From contig JAHHUB010000086.1 of NCBI GenBank assembly GCA_020024175.1, forward strand, positions 1 through 7,586: a stretch of DNA of 7,586 bases. Reading direction: 5' to 3'. Source of the stretch: Oscillospiraceae bacterium. GTDB taxonomy: Bacteria > Bacillota > Clostridia > Oscillospirales > Ruminococcaceae. Of the stretch, positions 1 through 5,579 are shown piece by piece. Under the pieces are notes generated by a model that did no database searches, had not been told where the DNA came from, and saw nothing but the letters and a program-made list of their open reading frames with translations. The translations under genes and the position numbers were made by a program. How positions within the stretch are numbered: the first letter of the stretch is position 1; the number at the start of each line of letters is the position of its first letter.

Positions 1-467
1 AAATCCTGACTGTATGTCATAAGAAATTTATATATTATATTGGCAGGTAGCATTTGCCGTAAAAAATCATTTATTATAATAAGCTGATTTTGGGGCATTG
101 GATTTATTTTTACCGTGAGTTTATACTCTCCGCAGTAAATTAATTTGCAGTTGCTTTCGGGGAAAAGCAGATTTATATTTTTTTCCACACCTTTTAAAGT
201 GATGGGGGATTTAAGCATAAGCAGGGATAATATTCTTTTTTTTCTGTCATCCAAATTGCTGTCTTTATATGGAATAATATCAAGCATTTTTTCATAGTGT
301 CTGATAAAATATTCATCAGAAGTCAGTACAAAATTTCCCTGAAGAATTTTTTCGGATTTTCGGCGAATTTCATTTAAAGTAAGCTGTTGAATCCCATAAA
401 TTTCTGCCATTTGAGTAATTTCTCTGATATATGGAGGAGCGTAGGAAGGTATACTATGACCCTGCAT
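1..467 (-). CDS. xkdU: YmfQ/XkdU-like baseplate protein, 3' end outside window
   Basis: An open frame starts with ATG at 467 and runs without a stop to base 1, giving 155 codons of a protein I expect to be somewhat longer. The translation begins MQGHSIPSYAPPYIREI. It ends with a Leu-Pro-Ala-Asn-Ile stretch (LRQMLPANIIYKF) typical of the YmfQ / Mu gp48-like family (formerly DUF2313), which in PBSX is XkdU. Family members sit at the baseplate directly after the J protein, as here. The start is supported by GGAG at 480-477, nine bases upstream of the ATG. The gene overlaps the 3' end of xkdT by 14 bases, which suggests translational coupling. The role in the wedge or fibre-attachment region is inferred from family and position. 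Tail-fibre genes would be expected beyond the window edge. The C-terminus cannot be judged. Confidence 0.85.
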   Translation of the reverse strand, partial: MQGHSIPSYAPPYIREITQMAEIYGIQQLTLNEIRRKSEKILQGNFVLTSDEYFIRHYEKMLDIIPYKDSNLDDRKKRILSLLMLKSPITLKGVEKNINLLFPESNCKLIYCGEYKLTVKINPMPQNQLIIINDFLRQMLPANIIYKFLMTYSQD

Positions 468-1527
468 TTATTATTTCTCCTTTTACAGGCACTTGATCAA
501 ATTCCAAAATTAAATTTGAATTTTTGCCATTTATTTTTGTGTTTTGAATATCCACAATGCCCTTGCAGCTCAGTATTGCATATTCCAATGCTGATATTCT
601 CACAATGAGATTTTGACTGTCCTCCCATTTTTTTCGGAGATTTTCCAGGTAATCGGAAATTGCACTTTCGATAAAAGGCTCAACCGAAGCAAAATCCAGA
701 TTTCTTTCCAAGGTAAATTTCGCTGAAATATTTATAGGAATATCTTTTGCACCAACTACAGTAACAATATGACCTATGGGAGCAAGTCCTTGACCTTCTC
801 CGGTAAATTCATCAGGGTCAAAACAGTCCTTGACTTTTTTTATAAGGGACTCAGAGGGGACAGCGGATTTTTGGTCTAAAAAAATTATTTTTACTGTGCC
901 GCCTCCATTCCAGTGAGGAAGAATTTTAACATATCCCACACCATGTACAGATTTGCTTTTTTCCTTGTAATCAGCTATATTTCCACCGAAAGCCAAACTT
1001 CTCAGATTTTCAAAATATCTTTTTCTAAAAGCCTCTGTATCCTCTTCATCAGTGCCAGGAGTTATAATGCCGTCAATTTGTGCTTTTTGAAATCCCGGTA
1101 TATACAAAGCGGGAAATAAATCTCCCAAAGGAATGTTTCCGATTTCACCCGGTAAATCTGACTTAATTTTATAAACACCACTGCTTATTTTTTCTGTTAC
1201 AGTAAAAAATAAATCCTTATAAGTAAATTTATCACCTATGTTTATTGGTGTATTTTCGGGAGTAACCACTGTTTTCAAAATGGCAGGTGAGGCTTCTTTT
1301 GCCTGAATACCTCTTTCCATGGCTCTTTTAATGAGATATGGTCTGGATGCTGTATCAGCAAAGCTTTCTGTCAGATATTCATCCAAAGTAGCATAAAGAA
1401 GGCAAATTTCCACCGCACAGGGAGCTAAAGCATCCCAAATAATTGAACCTTCACGCTTGTCCATATCTTTTGGTAGTCTTGAAAGCATATTTTCCATAAC
1501 TTCATTAAAATCGTAGTTAAGTTTCAT
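454..1527 (-). CDS. xkdT: Baseplate J-like wedge protein (XkdT family)
   Basis: This 357-residue protein has the length of PBSX XkdT and belongs to the baseplate J family (P2 gpJ / T4 gp6-like), which forms the ring of wedges around the hub. The N-terminal part (about 1-85) has the family's opening, with residues PKDMDKREGSIIWDALAP followed by a helical segment. The central and C-terminal parts (about 90-350) include the run GTDEEDTEAFRKRYFENL, where an acidic stretch precedes R-x-R-Y, as in many J proteins, and GGNIADYKEKSKSVHGVG. The start ATG at 1527 overlaps the xkdS stop codon as TAATG. An AAAGGAG lies about a dozen bases upstream inside xkdS, with a further AGG closer. The frame is intact from start to stop, with no sign of decay. 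The assignment is from remembered family features plus perfect gene order. Confidence 0.95.
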   Translation of the reverse strand: MKLNYDFNEVMENMLSRLPKDMDKREGSIIWDALAPCAVEICLLYATLDEYLTESFADTASRPYLIKRAMERGIQAKEASPAILKTVVTPENTPINIGDKFTYKDLFFTVTEKISSGVYKIKSDLPGEIGNIPLGDLFPALYIPGFQKAQIDGIITPGTDEEDTEAFRKRYFENLRSLAFGGNIADYKEKSKSVHGVGYVKILPHWNGGGTVKIIFLDQKSAVPSESLIKKVKDCFDPDEFTGEGQGLAPIGHIVTVVGAKDIPINISAKFTLERNLDFASVEPFIESAISDYLENLRKKWEDSQNLIVRISALEYAILSCKGIVDIQNTKINGKNSNLILEFDQVPVKGEIINAGS

Positions 1528-1949
1528 TAAATCCTCATCTCCTTTCTCTCCTCAAAACTTCCAAAAATGCTGTTGACGGTAAATCGGCAAATAAGATTAT
1601 GTCTTTTTGGACACTCAAAAGAAAAATCTTCTACAGAAATGATTCTGTCATCATGCAACAGTGCTTCTGTTATTCTGTGTGGAAGTTCTGCTTTTACAAA
1701 AGCTATATTTTTGCCCATTAAATCATCTAATTTAATACCATAGTCATCTGAATAAATGATATAGGTTTCCTTTTCAGTGTTTAAAATTTTAAATACAGCT
1801 TGTTTTACTGATTCTGCGCCACTGCATTTTCCATAAATTGCAGCTTCACGAATGTGCATTTTGTGATTGATGTTTTGTTCATGAAATTTTTGGGGAGTTA
1901 TGATTTTTTCCGTGATCTCATCTTTTAAATATTTATTTTGTGGTAATAT
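1527..1949 (-). CDS. xkdS: gp25-like baseplate wedge protein (XkdS/DUF2634), probable AUA start
   Basis: XkdS-family proteins are gp25-like components of the baseplate wedge. The core is clear: GAESVKQAVFKILNTEK, then IIYSDDYGIKLDDLMGK, then a C-terminal IRFT-like strand region. The first ATG in the frame is at 1859 and would give only 110 residues, beginning inside the first family strand, with no Shine-Dalgarno sequence in front of it. The same frame stays open upstream to the xkdR stop codon at 1955-1953. The extra 30 codons (ending KFHEQNINHK) read like the missing family N-terminus. The extension holds no ATG, GTG or TTG. The best start is ATA at 1949-1947 (then Leu-Pro-Gln), six bases behind GGTGGTG, a one-mismatch ribosome site. 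That gives 140 residues, close to the usual family length. Alternatives are a mutated start in a decaying gene, a base error, or real use of the 1859 ATG. Confidence 0.8.
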   Translation of the reverse strand: MLPQNKYLKDEITEKIITPQKFHEQNINHKMHIREAAIYGKCSGAESVKQAVFKILNTEKETYIIYSDDYGIKLDDLMGKNIAFVKAELPHRITEALLHDDRIISVEDFSFECPKRHNLICRFTVNSIFGSFEERKEMRI

Positions 1950-1952
1950 TTT

Positions 1953-2288
1953 TTACACCACCCTGTCTGTTATCAAATATTGATTTTCATTATCTGTGGG
2001 AATAAGAATAACTTTATCGTCTGTTTTCAGGTGATTTAAAATTTTGGCTTCATATTCTTCCCAATTTCCATTTGGTTTTTTTCGGAGTTTGCAGTTTATT
2101 TTGTGGTCGGTAAGATATTCTGCTGTGATAAGCTGCTTTTCTGACAAAATAAATTTTTGTTCCACAAAAACCTGCAGCGGATTTTCGGAAATAACTTTAC
2201 CAAAAAACACTTTTTCCAGATCTCGGCTTTCATTGGCTGCAAATACAATTTTTTTTACTGTATCCGCAATATCTCTGCTGTCTAAAAT
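1953..2288 (-). CDS. xkdR: XkdR-like small OB-type baseplate/hub protein (DUF2577), start uncertain
   Basis: The visible core (FFGKVISENPLQVFVEQ, then LKTDDKVILIPTDN and YLITDRVV at the C-terminus) has the alternating strands of an OB-like fold. It matches the XkdR / DUF2577 family, found between XkdQ and XkdS. A hub or spike-associated role is inferred. The first standard start in frame is GTG at 2210, giving 85 residues and beginning in the first conserved strand, with no good ribosome site. The frame is open upstream to the xkdQ stop (2306-2304). It encodes a family-like N-terminal helix (DIADTVKKIVFAANESR). I chose ATT at 2288-2286, nine bases after AGGAGG (2303-2298), giving 111 residues. 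The alternative is ATG at 2296-2294, which is out of frame by one base and reaches TAG after four codons. One extra A in the AAAA run, or a -1 slip on A_AAA, would join it to this frame and start the protein MSKILDSRD. Confidence 0.75.
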   Translation of the reverse strand: MLDSRDIADTVKKIVFAANESRDLEKVFFGKVISENPLQVFVEQKFILSEKQLITAEYLTDHKINCKLRKKPNGNWEEYEAKILNHLKTDDKVILIPTDNENQYLITDRVV

Positions 2289-2303
2289 TTTGACATTCCT
2301 CCT

Positions 2304-3227
2304 TTACATCATCGCTTCCAAAACCATGCTGTGTTCACCGTTTTGAAAACAGTGGACAGCTTTTTTTACGGTGATAATTTTTTGTTTTCCCTTAGCTGAA
2401 AGGGGAACTTTTACACCAGCTCTGATTTTTTCATCTCCACCTAAAACACTGATTGAAAAACTGAGTTTTTCACGGTTTTTGTTTTCTAAAATAGTTTTTG
2501 CTTTGGCAGTTGCATTTTCGTAATCATTGGCTTTTCCGCAATACTGAAGTATGCCCCAATTTTTTACAGACTGGCTCTCATTTTTAAAAACCGCCTCACG
2601 AAAACCTTTTTTACGGCTGCCATATTTCATTTTTACTTGGTTATAAGTGTCTGTATCAATTTCTTCAGAGTATTTATACCCCTCAGTATTATCCTTGGAA
2701 ATTACAGCCGGAATAAAGGTGTTTTTGGTATTTTTTAAAGTGAGTTTTCCAAAGTCATCATAAATCACAAATTTTTCTCCTGTGTTGCTTTCATTTATAT
2801 CCAAAGCTTTCTGTACAGTACCTAAAAGTGATAAATTATTGCTGACCAGAAAGGGAATAGTATGGGAAGCACTGTCAATCTGCCCTGTTTTAAGTCCAAA
2901 TTCACCGCATATTTTTGAGAAAATATCAGATGCTGTCATATCTTCATAAACTGCTGTGTCCTGATTTTTAAGATAACGGATTTGATCATAAGCTAAAACA
3001 TTGACAATATCGTTTTCATTAAATGTCAGTGAAAATATATATCCGCAAAATATTTTTTGATTTTTAAATGTAAAACATACTTTGTCGCCATTGGCTATTT
3101 TTAAATTTTCATTTAAAAGTATGTTGAATTTAAGACTGCCTGGATAATTTCTGATGTCGGTTTGCCATAAAATTTTGCCTATTACAGCGGGTTTTACTGC
3201 ATTGTCTTTGTGAAAAATCGTCAGCAT
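2304..3227 (-). CDS. xkdQ: Baseplate hub protein (XkdQ / late-control gpD-like)
   Basis: At 307 residues this is near the size of PBSX XkdQ/YqbQ, the gpD/gp27-like hub that terminates the tail tube at the baseplate. The N-terminal half (about 1-95) is strand-rich and holds the characteristic VLAYDQIRYLKNQDT segment at about 78-91. This is followed by TASDIFSKICGEFGL, a helical region that in this family resembles the hub's second domain. The C-terminus has the V-x-x-A-V-H-C-F-x-N-G-E-H-S-M-V-L-E pattern (about 286-304) often seen at the end of XkdQ proteins. The ATG at 3227 overlaps the xkdP stop as TAATG. AAGGCGG lies about nine bases upstream. The gene ends GAAGCGATGATGTAA, and the xkdR ribosome site AGGAGG starts directly after the stop. 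The frame is intact. Confidence 0.93.
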   Translation of the reverse strand: MLTIFHKDNAVKPAVIGKILWQTDIRNYPGSLKFNILLNENLKIANGDKVCFTFKNQKIFCGYIFSLTFNENDIVNVLAYDQIRYLKNQDTAVYEDMTASDIFSKICGEFGLKTGQIDSASHTIPFLVSNNLSLLGTVQKALDINESNTGEKFVIYDDFGKLTLKNTKNTFIPAVISKDNTEGYKYSEEIDTDTYNQVKMKYGSRKKGFREAVFKNESQSVKNWGILQYCGKANDYENATAKAKTILENKNREKLSFSISVLGGDEKIRAGVKVPLSAKGKQKIITVKKAVHCFQNGEHSMVLEAMM

Positions 3228-3898
3228 TATGTATTTCCGCCTTTCTTGATAATAAGCTTCTGACCTGGGTAAATGGTGTATATAGGATAACCTGTGCCAC
3301 TGTTTCTTTTGTCAATCATATCTTTGTTGGCATTATAAATTTCTTTGAAGTCATTTCCGTTTCCAAAATATTTTTGGGCAATTTCCCATAGACAATCCCC
3401 TTTTTTTACAACATGAAATTTAGGTGAACTTATCTCCTTATCATCAGGTATGATTTTGCGTGTAACTCCGCTTTTAAGAGAAGTTTTTACGGCAGAATAA
3501 TTTCTGTATTCCTTTAAGGTTACATTTACAATAATGTCTGCTCCTGTTTTGTCAGCATCTTCTATTATTTCATAATTTTCCAGTGTAACTTTTAAAGAGG
3601 TAGATGCTGTATTGTTTCTTATTATGTGAAGTCTGAAAGGTTTACCGTTTTTTTTCATATTCTGGAGCTTGGATAAATAATAATCAGGTTTTTTAAATCC
3701 ACCATCATATACTGCAAATGGATAAACTTGAGCAGGTAAAAGAAATGAAAAAGCTATTTGTGTAAGAGCAGGGGATTTGATAATATTAATTTCATCACCA
3801 CTGACTAAATCGGCAGTTCTGTTTCTGTTTCCGATTTTTGTGGTAATCTGTGGGGGAGCTATGGGAAGCAGCATACTGTCTAAATATACTTCGTGCAA
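3227..3898 (-). CDS. xkdP: LysM-containing tail/baseplate protein (XkdP), TTG start
   Basis: This 223-residue protein is close in length to PBSX XkdP. Residues 1-150 form the phage-specific domain (opening HEVYLDSMLLPIAPPQI, later KNGKPFRLHIIR and a strand-rich DADKTGADIIVNVTLKEY). Residues about 161-217 form one LysM domain: FHVVKKGDCLWEIAQKYFGN at the start and YPGQKLIIKK at the end. XkdP-type proteins link the tube end and hub. In this family the LysM domain is thought to act in baseplate assembly and possibly to contact peptidoglycan. The start is TTG at 3898, six bases after GGAGGTG, which lies in the last codons of the tape-measure gene. That gene's stop, TAA at 3901-3899, abuts the TTG. 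No nearer ATG fits the family start. The frame is intact. Confidence 0.94.
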   Translation of the reverse strand: MHEVYLDSMLLPIAPPQITTKIGNRNRTADLVSGDEINIIKSPALTQIAFSFLLPAQVYPFAVYDGGFKKPDYYLSKLQNMKKNGKPFRLHIIRNNTASTSLKVTLENYEIIEDADKTGADIIVNVTLKEYRNYSAVKTSLKSGVTRKIIPDDKEISSPKFHVVKKGDCLWEIAQKYFGNGNDFKEIYNANKDMIDKRNSGTGYPIYTIYPGQKLIIKKGGNT

Positions 3899-4960
3899 TT
3901 AATACACCTCCTGGGCTGAGGCTAAAATGGCCTCTGCCAAATCTCTGGCAAGTTTGTCTATAATATAATCCGCATCGTTTTCCGAGGAAATATTTTGAGT
4001 AATACCACCTAAATTAACAGAAATATTTGATGTATTATCTTTTCTGTTAACAGAGGAATTTTCTTCGGAACTGCTTATCATTTTTTTGAAAACTGAATTT
4101 TCTGAGAAACTGCCATCTTTAAAAGATTTTGATGGAATATCATAACCATAGTTAAAATTATTGATTTTGTGATTGTCATTTGCTGAAAATATATTGTTTT
4201 TATTTAATGGCAAAGAATTTCTGAAATTAAAAAAGCCTTGATGTAAATTTTTGTTTAAACTATTGGATCTATCCCATGAAAAAACAGGATTTTCCTTTAA
4301 AACAGCAGAGCTTAATGATGAAATATTTTTTGCATCAAAAACATTATTTTTAAAAACAGAGGAGAGGGGAGAATTTTTAACAAGTCTTTTTTCCGAATAA
4401 GAGATATTTTCCCTAAAATTATATGGGCTTTGCAGTGTTTTTTGAGCTTTGTCAGCCAAAGTTTTTGAAAAATTAAATTGATTTAAATTAGCAGATTTTT
4501 TTACAGGATAAAGTAAATTTTCCAAAACAGAATTTTTTTCAGAAAAATAATTTATATAGCTGCTTTTACCTGAATTTAAACTGTTAAATGTCAATGATTT
4601 TACAGGATTTTCACTTAAATTTGAAATTCCCTCATAATAACTGTATTTAGGAAAAATGTTGTTTAAGAGATTTTCATAGCTGAAAGAATTGATGTCTGTT
4701 TTGTCAGTCTTTAGAAATCTGTATTCTTTTTCGGTGTAATAATTACTTATCAGCGGAAAATTTTCAGTGATAAAATTGTTCACTATGTTTTCCTGTAAAT
4801 TATTCAGTGGAAAAACAGAATTGTCAGTATTTTTTCCAAAAGTTGTTTCAAAAGATTTTGGCTGTATAAATCCGGATAAAAGCTTTTTGGAAATATTTTT
4901 CGGAAAATTATTTTCAGGTGGAATAAACCACAGGGGCAGGCTGAGTAAAATTTTAATCAT
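3899..4960 (-). CDS. Very short tape-measure-like protein
   Basis: The gene sits where the tail tape measure always lies, directly after the frameshifting chaperone and before the LysM/hub genes. Its last about 42 residues (ISVNLGGITQNISSENDADY, then a helix ending LAEAILASAQEVY) resemble the C-terminal end of Bacillota tape measures (V-N-L-G-G, D-x-D, then a helix). The rest does not look typical. The protein has only 353 residues and is very rich in Asn, Ser, Phe and Lys, and poor in Gly and Ala. I see no clear coiled-coil heptads and no long hydrophobic segments apart from a short N-terminal one (ILLSLPLWFIPP). A loose N/S/P-[VI]-F motif recurs (ends near residues 50, 103, 203, 208, 227, 258, 291). 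The ATG at 4960 directly abuts AAGGAG and overlaps the end of the chaperone extension by 8 bases. It could instead be a deleted tape measure or an unrelated protein that acquired this tail end. Confidence 0.6.
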   Translation of the reverse strand: MIKILLSLPLWFIPPENNFPKNISKKLLSGFIQPKSFETTFGKNTDNSVFPLNNLQENIVNNFITENFPLISNYYTEKEYRFLKTDKTDINSFSYENLLNNIFPKYSYYEGISNLSENPVKSLTFNSLNSGKSSYINYFSEKNSVLENLLYPVKKSANLNQFNFSKTLADKAQKTLQSPYNFRENISYSEKRLVKNSPLSSVFKNNVFDAKNISSLSSAVLKENPVFSWDRSNSLNKNLHQGFFNFRNSLPLNKNNIFSANDNHKINNFNYGYDIPSKSFKDGSFSENSVFKKMISSSEENSSVNRKDNTSNISVNLGGITQNISSENDADYIIDKLARDLAEAILASAQEVY

Positions 4961-5108
4961 CTCCTTGTCTTTCTAAACTTAATTCTGCTGAAGCTATAAT
5001 GAAAGCTTTTTCGTTTTCATTTAAAGCCATAAATTGGGACGGCAGTATATGATGTTTTTGCAGACAGTAATGAGCTGTTACAGCGTATATATCGCCGTCC
5101 TCTATTAG
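4953..5108 (-). CDS. -1 frameshift extension of the tail assembly chaperone (GT-like)
   Basis: In the -1 frame relative to the chaperone gene, an open stretch of 51 codons begins at the slippery site and ends with TAA at 4955-4953. Its translation (LIEDGDIYAVTAHYCLQK, then HHILPSQFMALNENEKAFII, then ASAELSLERQGDD) resembles the T part of lambda G-GT-like chaperones in Bacillota tails. That part typically has an L-P-x-x-F-x-x-L segment followed by a helix with A-x-I-x-A-S. The only ATG in the stretch is internal and it lacks its own ribosome site. It is therefore expected to be made as a 187-residue fusion with the chaperone (5515-5108, shift, then 5108-4953). Known family behaviour is that the fusion binds the tape measure while the shorter product recruits tube protein. 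The end overlaps the tape-measure start. Confidence 0.85.
   Translation of the reverse strand, partial: LIEDGDIYAVTAHYCLQKHHILPSQFMALNENEKAFIIASAELSLERQGDD
5080..5098 (-). promoter_or_regulatory. Stem-loop downstream of the slippery site
   Basis: On the transcribed strand ACGGCG (5098-5093) pairs with CGCTGT (5085-5080) around a 7-base ATATATA loop. This is six pairs including one G-U. The stem begins nine bases after the slippery heptamer, close to the spacing seen for frameshift-stimulating structures. Its role as a stimulator is inferred. The stem is short, and a pseudoknot partner was not identified. Confidence 0.5.
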
Positions 5109-5515
5109 TTTTTTGCCGTATTTACTCTGTCTTCCAGCTTTTCGTTAAACCCACATAAGTCTTCTACCACATCAGCAAGAGCTTTGTATTCGCCTGGGGA
5201 GTTTATGATTTCTTTTATAAGTTCTTCAGGAGAAAAACAGTTATAGCTGTCCTGTAAATCCTTATCATTCAAATTGGGATAAACCACTGATGAACAAATT
5301 AAACGGCAAAGATATTCAGGATAATCAAAATTAAAGCCATCCTTTGTTTTTGTATAACAGTATTGTTGAATATCCTCATTTTCAGATGTGGATACAGGTT
5401 TTAGTTCCCACATAAGGGGATTTCCGTTTTCATCTTTTAAAGATGAAGTAGCGGGATAAAATCTGTTTTGTCTGAAAGTTTTGTTGTCTTTCATAAATAG
5501 TTTAAAATCTGACAT
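5105..5515 (-). CDS. xkdN: Tail assembly chaperone, short form (XkdN-like)
   Basis: This 136-residue protein has the XkdN family size and features. The N-terminus is short and polar (SDFKLFMKDNKTFRQNRFYP). Then come MWELKPVSTSENEDIQQYC, a D-Y-P-E-Y-L segment around residue 78, and LICSSVVYPNLNDKDLQDSY. A C-terminal helix with LADVVEDLCGFNEKLEDRV ends just before the slippery codons. It acts in the cytoplasm during tail assembly, bringing tube subunits to the tape measure; this is family knowledge, not visible in the sequence. The ATG at 5515 has AAAGG about eight bases upstream. The gene is separated from the tube gene by a hairpin, which may set its expression below that of tube and sheath. 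Its stop codon lies in the frameshift site, so a minor longer product is expected. Confidence 0.92.
   Translation of the reverse strand: MSDFKLFMKDNKTFRQNRFYPATSSLKDENGNPLMWELKPVSTSENEDIQQYCYTKTKDGFNFDYPEYLCRLICSSVVYPNLNDKDLQDSYNCFSPEELIKEIINSPGEYKALADVVEDLCGFNEKLEDRVNTAKN
5108..5114 (-). promoter_or_regulatory. Programmed -1 frameshift slippery site A_AAA_AAC
   Basis: The zero-frame codons read GCA AAA AAC TAA TAG, so the canonical X_XXY_YYZ heptamer A_AAA_AAC lies exactly in frame and immediately before two stop codons. A -1 slip continues as CTA ATA GAG GAC into the 51-codon extension. The position, the heptamer and the family (tail assembly chaperone) all agree with the conserved frameshift of long-tailed phages. 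Confidence 0.9.
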
Positions 5516-5538
5516 ATTACCGACCTTTCTTTTTTTAG

Positions 5539-5567
5539 CTGCCCCGTTTTATAAAATTACGGGGCAG
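5539..5567 (-). promoter_or_regulatory. Intergenic 9-bp hairpin between tube and chaperone genes
   Basis: CTGCCCCGT (5539-5547) is perfectly complementary to ACGGGGCAG (5559-5567) around an 11-base AT-only loop. It is the most GC-rich run in the window and lies within the only sizeable intergenic space. On the transcribed strand it is followed by AGCTAAAAAAAG rather than a T-run, so it is not a standard intrinsic terminator. A likely role is protecting the abundant tube/sheath mRNA end after processing, or damping downstream expression. This is inference. Confidence 0.6.
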
Positions 5568-5579
5568 GTATAAATAAAT

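Noticed and set aside
387..608. 73-codon plus-strand frame
   Set aside because: It is antisense to xkdT and xkdU, and its Leu/Cys/Phe-rich translation is typical of a shadow frame.
1527..1859. xkdS starting at the ATG at 1859
   Set aside because: It lacks a ribosome site and drops about 30 family-like residues. It is kept only as an alternative to the AUA start.
2044..2346. 100-codon plus-strand frame
   Set aside because: It is antisense to xkdR and the end of xkdQ. The apparent hydrophobic stretch is the complement of Lys/Asn-rich codons.
3130..3315. 61-codon frame spanning the xkdP-xkdQ junction
   Set aside because: It overlaps two well-supported genes in another frame and shows no recognisable features.
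5531..5567. Intrinsic terminator between tube and chaperone
   Set aside because: The stem is good, but the transcribed strand has an A-run, not a T-run, after it. The genes beyond have no clear promoter of their own.
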